From Clostridiaceae bacterium (GTDB lineage: Bacteria > Bacillota > Clostridia > Acetivibrionales > DUMC01): a DNA stretch of 22,531 nt. Numbering within the stretch: position 1 is the first letter of the stretch; the number at the start of each line of letters is the position of its first letter. Of the stretch, positions 15,285 through 22,531 are shown piece after piece. Position numbers and translations under genes: made by a program. The stretch covers positions 1-22,531 of the forward strand of contig JAAZDH010000206.1 of NCBI GenBank assembly GCA_012512865.1, in the 5' to 3' direction. The notes beneath the pieces were generated by a model. That model searched no databases and was not told the origin of the DNA. It saw only the letters and a program-made list of their open reading frames with translations.

Positions 15285-16016
15285 TTGTTAATAGATAAAT
15301 ATTATGCCAAAGTGCAAGAACTTTTTGATACTATCATGGATACCCAGAAAGAAAATATACTTAAAGCTTCGTCACTTATCTTTAATACAATCCAAAAGGG
15401 GGGTGCAGTTCACATCTATGATACCGGGCATATAATTAACAACGAGCTTATACACAGGGCCGGGGGATTAGTTCTTATGAAGCAGCTTAAGTATACGTTC
15501 AACGTAGAAAACCCGGTGCGCCAAAGGGAAAATGCCAAGGCGAAAAAAATCAGCCAGGAAGGAGTTGGCAAATACATATTGGCGAAGTCTAATGTCGAGG
15601 CCGGTGATGTATTGATAATCGGCTCGGTGTCCGGGAAAAACGATATTACTGTTGAAATGGCATTAAGTGCCAGGAGTATGGGAGTGAGCGTAATTTCTAT
15701 AACCTCGTTGGACTATTCTTCCAAGATATCTTCTGAACATTCATCAGGAAAACGTTTATTCGAGGTGAGCGATATTGTGATAGATAACTGCGCCCCGTTG
15801 GGAGATGCAATGATCAGCGTGGAAGGAATTAATACAAACATATGCCCCGCATCAGGATTGGCAGCCGCTTTTATCATGTGGGCAATTACTGCTGATTTAA
15901 TAGACAAAATGGTAAAAGCGGGCATCAAGCCCTCGGTATATAGGAGCCAGAATCTTACGGACGGGGATGTATACAATAAAAATGCAGAAGAATCTTACAA
16001 TTCAACCGGGTTTTAG
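15285..16016 (+). CDS. SIS-domain phosphosugar-binding protein 2 (paralogue)
   Basis: A 243-residue protein homologous to the preceding one. Shared segments include DVLIIGSVSGKND (108-120), LDYSSKI, SGKRLFEVSDIVIDNC and GDAMISVEG. The first active-site segment differs strongly: IYDTGHIINNELIHRAGG (44-61), and the following 70-100 region is charged and unrelated (RQRENAKAKKISQEG). The PPVF..N.DGGDE ending is PSVYRSQNLTDGDVYN. One of the pair may be catalytic and the other specialised. The start is TTG 15285 after AAAGGGTGATGA, a good anti-SD match; no ATG is near. It ends in TAG. Probably co-transcribed with SIS protein 1, 55 nt upstream. Confidence 0.8.
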   Translation: MLIDKYYAKVQELFDTIMDTQKENILKASSLIFNTIQKGGAVHIYDTGHIINNELIHRAGGLVLMKQLKYTFNVENPVRQRENAKAKKISQEGVGKYILAKSNVEAGDVLIIGSVSGKNDITVEMALSARSMGVSVISITSLDYSSKISSEHSSGKRLFEVSDIVIDNCAPLGDAMISVEGINTNICPASGLAAAFIMWAITADLIDKMVKAGIKPSVYRSQNLTDGDVYNKNAEESYNSTGF

Positions 16017-16270
16017 ATTTGTTGTTTAAAGTGGACCAAGGCAGGGAGCCTGCTCGAAAGGACGGATTCATGCAGGAAGAAATTCATTAATAAAAGAAGA
16101 AATTTTTTCAAAATAATAGCACAACTTATTGCATAACAATGAAGCTGCATTACGATTAAGCCCGCGGGCATTTGCTGCTTCAGACAGCTTGGATAGTTAA
16201 GAGCTTACGAACAGGCTCTTGGTGTTAAATATGCAAAAATATAAAAAACAAAAAATAGGAGGTAAAAAAA
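16017..16270 (+). other. spacer between SIS 2 and the binding-protein gene, with small hairpins
   Basis: No gene seen. GCAGG-GAG-CCTGC (16041-16053) and AAGAGC...GCTCTT (16199-16220, 10-nt loop) can form hairpins; neither has a U-run. No convincing promoter. It may hold an internal control for the high-copy binding protein. Confidence 0.35.
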
Positions 16271-17923
16271 ATGAAGAGAAGGCTTGTCATTTTTATTACG
16301 GTGATAATGCTTATTGTTGCCGTCTTTTCCGGGTGCGCCGGAAAGCAGGGGGATTCGGTATCGGGTGATAAAACAGCCACAGGAAGTTCCCCAACTGGAT
16401 CTCCAATTAGCAGTGGAGGGGAGGATGAGGAGCTTACCTGGGAGACAGCAGACCTGTCATGGAAAAAAGATACTTCACCTGTTACATTCAGTATTTTTAT
16501 CGACTTTACCTGGTACCTGGTAGATACCTGGGGCAAGGATGATGTTTCAAAAGAAATAACAAAAAGAACAGGGGTATCGTTGGATGTTACCAAGGCAAAT
16601 GACCCGACTCAAATACAGGTATTGCTTGCCGGAGGCGAATTGCCGGATTTAGTATTTGTAGCCAGGAATGTAGAAAGGTTCCATGACCCTGACATATGCT
16701 ACCGGTGGGATGAACTTATAGAACAATACTGCCCCGAGTTTATAAAACTGGTTGACCCCAAGGAGATTGTAAATAATACCGCTGCAGATGGCCATATCTA
16801 CACGTTTAAAACACATTTTAACGATGATAAGGCATGGAATGACCCGAGGAATCTTCCATCTCCCGGCGCTTCAGGATTTCACTACAGGAAAGATATTGTA
16901 GAGAAACTGGGCAATCCACCCCTGAAATCTCTTGACGATCTTGTAAACATTTTTGCAATGGTAAAAGAAAAATATCCTGACATGACCGTATATATCCCTC
17001 ATCCTACATGGCCGACACCGTACCTGGATTGGATGGGTTTCTTTACGCCTGACAGCAAGTATGCGGATAATGGGAAAGTATACCTGGGTATAAGCCAACC
17101 TGGCCTGGTTGAATACTACAAGTTCTTTAACAAGCTTTACAGGGAAGGTTACATGAGCATGGAAGCCCTGGCTTATCAACCTGAGCAGTTCTTCCAGATA
17201 GTCAGGAGCGGCAAGGCGTTCTCTGCAAACTACAATACAGGTTTGTCCGATGAAACGAACAAGGTATTTAAAGAACAAAACGTTGACGGTATGTTTGAAC
17301 CTATAATGGGTCCCCTTGAAGTCGATGGGAAAATCAAATATAAGGTTTTGCAATCAGCTGCAGGCTGGGCCAGCTGCTTCATCACGAAAAACTGCAAGAA
17401 TCCAGGAAGAGCAATACGCTTCATGGAATTCCTCAAGAGCCCTGAAGGCGACAGGTTGACACAATGGGGTATTGAAGGAGTACATTATACATTAGACGAA
17501 GAAGGATTGCTGGTACGTCCCGAAGGATTTGCCGATATACCGACACAGGAGCATGGTGCTGGTGCCTGCTGGTATTTCCAGGCCAGCGGACTGGGAGAAG
17601 GAATCACTATAGCAAGCGACCCGGCTTATCCTCTAAGGGCTAAACTGCTAAAGGCTATCAAACCGTATTGTGTAAGGGATATCGGCTTGAATTTCGTGCA
17701 ACCGGTGGCTGATTCCGAAGAAATGAACATATTGGTGAAGATCACCGAGCTTATTACTAATACACAACCAAAGATGTATGGAGCTTCAACAGAAGAAGAA
17801 GCAGTTACACTCTTTGAAAAGATGCTCCAGGATGCAGACAAGCTAGGACTAAAAAGGCTTGAAGAATATATGACTACCAAGTATAATGATGCCATGAAGA
17901 TGCTGCAAGAAATTAAGTATTAA
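16271..17923 (+). CDS. ABC transporter solute-binding lipoprotein (LplA-like)
   Basis: Extracellular sugar- or oligosaccharide-binding protein of 550 residues. The signal peptide ends in the lipobox AVFSGC (Cys22), followed by a Ser/Gly/Thr-rich linker to about residue 55. The mature part has family features: EITKRTGVSLDV, LLAGGELPDLVF (start of lobe 1), and a C-terminal lobe with CKNPGRAIRFMEFLKSPEG. Its length fits the large LplA/family-1 binding proteins that serve LplB/YtcP permeases for complex glycans in Firmicutes. The start is secure: AGGAGG 8 nt before ATG. The 297-nt gap to the permease holds a large stem-loop, which may keep this transcript more abundant than the permeases. Confidence 0.92.
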   Translation: MKRRLVIFITVIMLIVAVFSGCAGKQGDSVSGDKTATGSSPTGSPISSGGEDEELTWETADLSWKKDTSPVTFSIFIDFTWYLVDTWGKDDVSKEITKRTGVSLDVTKANDPTQIQVLLAGGELPDLVFVARNVERFHDPDICYRWDELIEQYCPEFIKLVDPKEIVNNTAADGHIYTFKTHFNDDKAWNDPRNLPSPGASGFHYRKDIVEKLGNPPLKSLDDLVNIFAMVKEKYPDMTVYIPHPTWPTPYLDWMGFFTPDSKYADNGKVYLGISQPGLVEYYKFFNKLYREGYMSMEALAYQPEQFFQIVRSGKAFSANYNTGLSDETNKVFKEQNVDGMFEPIMGPLEVDGKIKYKVLQSAAGWASCFITKNCKNPGRAIRFMEFLKSPEGDRLTQWGIEGVHYTLDEEGLLVRPEGFADIPTQEHGAGACWYFQASGLGEGITIASDPAYPLRAKLLKAIKPYCVRDIGLNFVQPVADSEEMNILVKITELITNTQPKMYGASTEEEAVTLFEKMLQDADKLGLKRLEEYMTTKYNDAMKMLQEIKY

Positions 17924-18039
17924 GGATTAACACCTTAAATGCAATTGCTTGTAATTATGATGCAGCCAAAGATTTTTTTACCGTATATATTAATTGTGTA
18001 GTTTAAATGTGTTAATCTCTATTAGCTGACAAGCAGTGA

Positions 18040-18162
18040 GTATTGGATATTGCATAATAAAGCCCGGGGTTAATGCACCTTAAATGTCATGGTTGGCAAA
18101 GCTGTTGAAAAAGCCGGCCTCGGCAGGCAGCTTAATCCCGGAGCTGATGCAATATCCAATAC
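18040..18162 (+). promoter_or_regulatory. 123-nt stem-loop element with perfect 16-bp terminal arms
   Basis: GTATTGGATATTGCAT (18040-18055) is the exact reverse complement of 18147-18162. Inside, 18061-18073 pairs with 18132-18145, using one G-U pair and one bulged A (core CCGGGGTTAA with TTAATCCCGG). Inside that, GGTTGGC (18091-18097) can pair with GCCGGCC (18113-18119). It lies between the binding-protein stop and the permease start. The arms have no obvious target-site duplication and no U-run follows. Likely a structured mRNA element or processing hairpin; a tiny inverted-repeat insertion is the alternative. Confidence 0.75.
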
Positions 18163-18220
18163 AACATGTTTTGATGCGATACATTTGTATTTATGCTACG
18201 GTGATTGGAGGGGGGGTATA

Positions 18221-19195
18221 GTGGCAAATATAATAGTCAATAAAGGAAGGCATAAAATAAATGGAAAAATGTTGGTCAGGTTTAGATTGCAGCTATACAG
18301 GCAAGTTTTTGTTTTAATGGGAATCCTATTCCTGTTTATTTTCTCATATATTCCAATGGTGGGAATTATAATTGCCTTTAAGAATTACAAGCTTGCCAGC
18401 GGCCTTCTTGGCTTTTTTACGAGTGAGTGGGTTGGTTTTAGATATTTCACCGAGTTTTTTACAGACTTGAATTTTACGACTATTGTAAGGAATACGTTTA
18501 TGATAAGTATTCTAAAACTGATCTTTACATTTCCGATGCCCATTATTTTTGCCATTACAATAAATGAAGTTAGAAACCAAAAAGCAAAAAGAATTGTACA
18601 GACTGTAAGCTACCTGCCCCATTTCATATCCTGGGTTGTTGTAAGCGGTATACTTTTTTCGTTCTTAAATCAGCAGAACGGCTTGGTTAATCAAATATTG
18701 GTATTAACCGGCGTAGTCGATGCTCCAGTATCTTTCCTGGCAGATCCAAAATACTTTTGGCCCATGGTGGTGATAAGTGACATATGGAAGGAAATGGGCT
18801 GGTGGGCAATTATATTTCTGGCTGCCATAACAAGTATTGATTTACAGATGTACGAAGCGGCAGTAGTTGATGGAGCAAGCAGGACGCAGCGCATATGGTA
18901 TATTACATTGCCAAGCATAAAGAGCACTATTATGATTGTAATGATTCTAAGCCTGGGCAATCTCCTGGGAGGCGGATTGGGAGGTTCCAATTTCGACCAA
19001 TGTTACCTGTTGGGGAACCCTGTTAATAATGATGTATCAGAGATTCTCCAGACCTACGTGCTGACCAATGGGCTGGCCCAGGGAAGGTATTCCTTTGCTA
19101 CTGCCATCGGACTTTTACAGTCTGTCATGTCGCTTATATTAATATATACAAGTAATTACGTGGCAAATAAGCTTTCCGGGGTAGGGCTGTTTTAA
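18221..19195 (+). CDS. ABC transporter permease (LplB-like)
   Basis: Inner-membrane permease of 324 residues with about six hydrophobic helices, the first at FVLMGILFLFIFSYIPMVGI. The EAA loop that docks the ATPase is visible as YEAAVVDGASRTQRIWYITL. The family is the LplB/binding-protein-dependent type that pairs with YtcP-like permeases. GTG 18221 is chosen as start because GGAGGGGGGG (18207-18216) sits at the right distance; the frame is open back to 18089, but that segment overlaps the stem-loop element and has no family similarity. No ATPase gene is in the operon, as is common when a shared MsmX-like ATPase is used. Confidence 0.9.
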   Translation: MANIIVNKGRHKINGKMLVRFRLQLYRQVFVLMGILFLFIFSYIPMVGIIIAFKNYKLASGLLGFFTSEWVGFRYFTEFFTDLNFTTIVRNTFMISILKLIFTFPMPIIFAITINEVRNQKAKRIVQTVSYLPHFISWVVVSGILFSFLNQQNGLVNQILVLTGVVDAPVSFLADPKYFWPMVVISDIWKEMGWWAIIFLAAITSIDLQMYEAAVVDGASRTQRIWYITLPSIKSTIMIVMILSLGNLLGGGLGGSNFDQCYLLGNPVNNDVSEILQTYVLTNGLAQGRYSFATAIGLLQSVMSLILIYTSNYVANKLSGVGLF

Positions 19196-19248
19196 ATTCC
19201 ATGTTGCCCATAATTATTATGTTGTTTTAAAACAGGAGGTGATGGGGA

Positions 19249-20148
19249 TTGGCAAAGTTAACGAAAGAGGATGCTGTTATTAATACCATTGTGTATATAG
19301 TTTTGTTTATCGTATTTGTAGCTATGGTATATCCCTTCTATTACTGCCTTGTAATTTCATTTAACGAGGGTATAGACGCGTCAACGGGCGGTATATTCCT
19401 ATGGCCTCGCAAATTTACATTTGTGAATTACAAGATGGTGTTATCCAACGAACAGTTAATACCGGCTTTTTTTGTTTCTGTCGCCCGCACAATTGCAGGT
19501 ACAATACTAAGCTTGCTTTTTACGGGGCTTTTTGCTTATGGCTTGTCATACAAGAAGCTGATGTTCAAGAAAACATATATCGGGATAATGATCTTTTCAA
19601 TGTACTTTTCGGGAGGGCTCGTGCCATTTTTTATACTGCTCAAGCATATAAAACTTTTAAATACATTCTGGGTATACATAATACCTGGTTTGTTGAGCCC
19701 TTTTAATGCAATAATAATGATGAACTTTTTCAGGGAAATACCGGATTCAATCGAGGAATCCGTAAAAATTGACGGGGCCAATGATTTGGTTATTTTCTTC
19801 AAAATCATATTCCCCATATCTGCACCTGTATTTGCTACAATAGCATTGTTTGTAGGTGTAGGTCATTGGAATAACTGGTTTGATACAGCGTTCTTTACTA
19901 CCAACAGGAGATTAAGGACCCTGTCTTTCTTGTTAAAAGAGATAATTAACAGGGCGGACTTAACATCTATAATGGCTCCGGGTATGAGTGATGCATTAAG
20001 GACTGGTACGTACGCAACCCAAGGTTATACGGCTGAAACAATAAGAATGGCTACAATGATAATGGTGGTGTTGCCGATAGTAGGCATTTACCCGTTTTTA
20101 CAAAGATATTTTATAAAAGGTATCATGATTGGTTCCTTAAAAGGGTAA
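19249..20148 (+). CDS. ABC transporter permease (YtcP/LplC-like)
   Basis: Second permease of the importer, 299 residues, about six transmembrane helices (first IVYIVLFIVFVAMVYPFYYC). EAA loop: DSIEESVKIDGANDLVIFFK. The C-terminal YFIKGIMIGSLKG is typical of YtcP/LplC proteins. TTG start at 19249, 5 nt after AGGAGGTGAT (19234-19243), an almost complete match to the 16S tail; the ATG at 19242 is out of frame. It forms a heterodimer with the preceding permease, 53 nt upstream. Confidence 0.92.
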   Translation: MAKLTKEDAVINTIVYIVLFIVFVAMVYPFYYCLVISFNEGIDASTGGIFLWPRKFTFVNYKMVLSNEQLIPAFFVSVARTIAGTILSLLFTGLFAYGLSYKKLMFKKTYIGIMIFSMYFSGGLVPFFILLKHIKLLNTFWVYIIPGLLSPFNAIIMMNFFREIPDSIEESVKIDGANDLVIFFKIIFPISAPVFATIALFVGVGHWNNWFDTAFFTTNRRLRTLSFLLKEIINRADLTSIMAPGMSDALRTGTYATQGYTAETIRMATMIMVVLPIVGIYPFLQRYFIKGIMIGSLKG

Positions 20149-20183
20149 ATGCAGCACCTGGGGGTGATTTTATCAGATACTAC

Positions 20184-21146
20184 ATGAGTGTAGATGGCGG
20201 GGGTACGAAGGTAATATCTGTTTTATTTAATGAAAAATTTGAATTGCTGGGCTGCGGCGAGGGAGGAGGGATTAATCCCAACTTCGAGGCCAGGGAGAAT
20301 ATTGAAATTGCAATGCGCAAATGTATAAATGAGAGTATTTCACCGCGGAGGAATTTAGAGCTGGAGACTGTTTACGTATCTATGCCGGCTCTTAAGGAGC
20401 AGGAGCTGTATATAGAGATTTTAAAACAATACGTAAATGTTGAACAAGTATATTATGTAAATGAAGGACAAATGGCTCTTTTGGCAGGGGTTCAAAAGTC
20501 ACGGGGCTTGGTTGCTTTATCGGGCACAGGTTCAGGCATATTCTGGGTTGATGAAGAAAGAATAATCCATACAGGAGGCTGGGGTAGTTTACTTGGAGAT
20601 GAGGGCAGCGGTTTTTATATCGGGAGGGAAGGTTTGAAAGCTGCCATAAAGTATTACGAGGAAACCGGCCCCTATACCGTCCTGTATGATTTAGTTATGA
20701 ATGAGTGGAAATTAAACACTATGCTAGATGTAATAAAAAAGGTATATGGCGTATCCTCATCAAGATATGTTATATCATCTGCTGTGCCATTGGTTTCGAA
20801 AGCTGCATCAATGGGTGACGGGATTGCCGTTGACATTTTCAGGTCAGCGGGAAAAGAAATGGCCCGGCAAGCGATTGCAATGCTGAAACGTTTAAATATA
20901 AAGCAAGAAATTATTGTTACGATAGCAGGCGGTTCATGGAAAGGGTCAAGAATAATGTTTGAGGCTTTTAGAAACGCGGTGATCGGTGCTTTCCCCAACG
21001 TAACGGTTACTGTCCCGCTATTTGAACCGGTGATTGGAGGAGTGATACTGCAAGCAAAAAAAGTTGATGAAGGTGCTGTTGACGAGTATTTGCAGGTAAT
21101 AAAAGGGCAATTCGGGAAGTTCTTTTATAAACCCGGCTGGATGTAG
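20184..21146 (+). CDS. BadF/BadG/BcrA-type sugar kinase (N-acetylglucosamine kinase-like)
   Basis: ASKHA-fold ATP-dependent kinase of about 320 residues. Motifs: VDGGGTK (3-9, phosphate 1), LSGTGSG (112-118, phosphate 2), GDEGSG (138-143), and VTIAGGSW (adenosine site). The NAG-kinase branch phosphorylates N-acetylglucosamine or other (amino)sugars; the CoA-reductase activators of the same superfamily need a Cys-rich iron-sulphur region, which is absent. The ATG lies about 19 nt past the only ribosome site (GGGGGTGAT, 20160-20168). An in-frame ATC at 20172 is better placed and adds four residues that restore the family-typical xRYYMSVDGGGTK start. The conservative ATG is given here. Ends in TAG; 35 nt after the permease gene. 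Confidence 0.85.
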   Translation: MSVDGGGTKVISVLFNEKFELLGCGEGGGINPNFEARENIEIAMRKCINESISPRRNLELETVYVSMPALKEQELYIEILKQYVNVEQVYYVNEGQMALLAGVQKSRGLVALSGTGSGIFWVDEERIIHTGGWGSLLGDEGSGFYIGREGLKAAIKYYEETGPYTVLYDLVMNEWKLNTMLDVIKKVYGVSSSRYVISSAVPLVSKAASMGDGIAVDIFRSAGKEMARQAIAMLKRLNIKQEIIVTIAGGSWKGSRIMFEAFRNAVIGAFPNVTVTVPLFEPVIGGVILQAKKVDEGAVDEYLQVIKGQFGKFFYKPGWM

Positions 21147-21316
21147 TTGAAATTATAAGTTATTTATAAGTTATGGATCACAAGTTATAATTTATTGTCA
21201 ATTATTGTAAATCACTGTAAATTATAAAATGAAATTATTAATAAATCAAATTACAAGCTTTACCTTTTGCGCATAAGTTTATAAGGTACAGGAATTGCAA
21301 AACTGGAGGTATGCTT
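21147..21316 (+). promoter_or_regulatory. AT-rich spacer with 11-bp tandem repeat and weak promoter
   Basis: TTATAAGTTAT occurs twice in tandem at 21153-21163 and 21164-21174; a partial AAGTTAT follows at 21182. TTGTCA (21195-21200), 17 bp, TAAATT (21218-21223) could be an internal promoter for the ribokinase-deoC pair. No terminator hairpin is seen. Confidence 0.35.
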
Positions 21317-22258
21317 ATGGAAAATCCGAAAATAACCGTCCTTGGTAGTTTTGTGGTTGACTTGATGATCAAGACACCTCATTTGCCTGTAAGGGGCGAG
21401 ACGGTATTTGGAGGGCCTTTTAAACTGGGGCCGGGGGGCAAAGGTTCCAACCAGGGAATAGCAGCCCATAAATGCGGGGCTGATGTTACAATGGTTACCA
21501 AGGTGGGAAGGGATGATTTTGCTCAGGTGGCGTTAAAAAGCTTTATGAGCGTTGGAATGAAAACGGATTATGTATTCTTCGATGAGCGGCTTGAAACAGG
21601 TGCGGCACTTATACTGGTGGAGAATGACACGGGTGAAAATGAGATAGTTGTCTCCATAGGTGCATGTAATAATATTACTGACGAGGAAGTGGAATCCGTC
21701 AGGGAGGAAATAAGCAAGTCAAAGGTTTTGCTGACCCAGCTGGAGACAAATCTAAGCGCGGTTTACAAGGCAATAGATATAGCCAACGAGTACGGGACCA
21801 AGGTGATTTTAAATACAGCTCCTTTTCGTCCCATTCCCGATGACATATATAAAAAGGTAAGCGTTTTGACACCTAACGAAGTTGAAGCATCGCAATTATC
21901 CGGGGTAGAGATCAAGGATATAAATGGCGCCAGGAAAGCAGCCGAATACTTTATAAAGAAGGGTGCAAAATCAGTGATAATAACCCTGGGAGCATTTGGC
22001 GCCTATGTAAAATCGGAAGAATTTGAAGGACATATCCCTGCGTTCAAGGTTGAAAATGTAGTCGATACAACCGGTGCCGGCGATGCGTTCAATGGCGGTT
22101 TTGCTGCCGCCTTGTCAAGAGGAACGGGTATCAGGGAGGCAGCTATCTATGGAAATGCTGTGGCGGCAATTTCGGTTACCAGGGTTGGCACCGCTCCTGC
22201 AATGCCTGCAAAGGATCAAGTGGATGAATTCTTAAGAGAGAGAGGGTTTATTATATGA
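21317..22258 (+). CDS. rbsK: ribokinase / PfkB-family carbohydrate kinase
   Basis: ATP-dependent sugar kinase of 313 residues. It has GPGGKGSNQGIAAHKCGADV (38-57), the first PfkB signature of ribokinases; NTAPFRPIP; LTPNEVEAS; and the second signature VDTTGAGDAFNGGF with catalytic Asp256. The motif set is closest to ribokinase, but the natural substrate may be another (deoxy)sugar or sugar phosphate given the pathway. ATG 21317 is chosen, since GGAGG (21305-21309) is 7 nt away but only 1 nt from the ATG at 21311. Its TGA overlaps the deoC start (ATGA), so the two are translationally coupled. Confidence 0.88.
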   Translation: MENPKITVLGSFVVDLMIKTPHLPVRGETVFGGPFKLGPGGKGSNQGIAAHKCGADVTMVTKVGRDDFAQVALKSFMSVGMKTDYVFFDERLETGAALILVENDTGENEIVVSIGACNNITDEEVESVREEISKSKVLLTQLETNLSAVYKAIDIANEYGTKVILNTAPFRPIPDDIYKKVSVLTPNEVEASQLSGVEIKDINGARKAAEYFIKKGAKSVIITLGAFGAYVKSEEFEGHIPAFKVENVVDTTGAGDAFNGGFAAALSRGTGIREAAIYGNAVAAISVTRVGTAPAMPAKDQVDEFLRERGFII

Positions 22259-22531
22259 GCGTATCAATAAACAAAATGATCGATCATACACTGTTGAAAC
22301 CCGAAGCAACTTCGGAACAAATTGAAAAACTATGTAAAGAAGCAATAGAATATGGATTTGCTTCTGTTTGCGTAAATCCCTGCAGGGTAAGGCAGGCTGC
22401 CGGCTTGCTAAAAGGCAGTGATGTCAAGGTGTGTACGGTAGTAGGATTCCCGCTCGGCGCAAGCACTTCAGGGACAAAGGCTTTTGAAACGAGGGATGCC
22501 ATAGCAAATGGCGCTGATGAAGTGGATCAGG
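22255..22531 (+). CDS. deoC: deoxyribose-phosphate aldolase, N-terminal part (cut by window end)
   Basis: The first 92 codons match DeoC closely: MIDHTLLKPEAT near the start, YGFASVCVNPCRV, DVKVCTVVGFPLGAST and ANGADEVD. DeoC is a class I Schiff-base aldolase splitting 2-deoxyribose-5-phosphate to glyceraldehyde-3-phosphate and acetaldehyde. The catalytic lysines lie beyond the window. The residue after EVD is Gln where Met is usual. The start overlaps the ribokinase stop by ATGA. The pairing with a PfkB kinase suggests the operon ends in a kinase plus retro-aldol step, possibly on a sugar other than deoxyribose. Confidence 0.92.
   Translation, partial: MSVSINKMIDHTLLKPEATSEQIEKLCKEAIEYGFASVCVNPCRVRQAAGLLKGSDVKVCTVVGFPLGASTSGTKAFETRDAIANGADEVDQ

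Noticed and set aside
18089..18220. N-terminal extension of the first permease
   Set aside because: It overlaps the stem-loop element, is not membrane-like, and GTG 18221 has a strong GGAGG.

Overview
The window looks like a chromosomal segment of a Firmicute of class Clostridia, probably an anaerobic carbohydrate degrader. The reasons are strong AGGAGG/GGTGAT ribosome binding sites, several TTG and GTG starts, moderate GC with very AT-rich spacers, an LplB/YtcP-type ABC importer encoded without its own ATPase, and a Clostridia-like GyrA. I cannot name the genus from sequence alone.

Layout. (1) Positions 1-596 are non-coding, with two copies of an 83-bp direct repeat, small palindromes and the gyrA promoter and leader. 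(2) gyrA (597-3059, +) is intact. (3) A minus-strand block (11006 down to 3155) reads gntR, Gfo/Idh/MocA dehydrogenase, dctP, dctQ, dctM, second Gfo/Idh/MocA dehydrogenase, UroD-like protein. It resembles a sugar-acid or polyol uptake and oxidation operon. The three TRAP transporter genes carry four in-frame stop codons and one frameshift, and the first dehydrogenase carries a homopolymer frameshift, while gntR, the second dehydrogenase and the UroD-like gene are open. The transporter part appears to be decaying. (4) A beta-hydroxyacid dehydrogenase (11329-12216, +) diverges from gntR. (5) A plus-strand catabolic operon runs from a promoter near 12235 past the window end: a cytoplasmic DUF4838 glycoside-hydrolase-like protein, two tandem SIS-domain phosphosugar proteins, a lipoprotein solute-binding protein, two ABC permeases, a BadF/NAG-kinase-type sugar kinase, a ribokinase-family kinase and a truncated deoC.

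How it fits together. Operon 5 has the parts of a complete but undescribed pathway. An oligosaccharide or glycoside would be imported by the ABC system, cleaved inside the cell by the DUF4838 protein, phosphorylated by the BadF-type kinase, rearranged or cleaved by the SIS pair, phosphorylated again by the PfkB kinase and split by a DeoC-like aldolase. The substrate is not evident; an amino sugar or N-acetylglucosamine-containing glycan is a reasonable guess.

Notable non-coding structure: a 123-nt element with perfect 16-bp terminal arms between the solute-binding-protein and permease genes, a perfect 21-bp-arm hairpin between dctP and dctQ, and imperfect tandem repeats in nearly every longer spacer.
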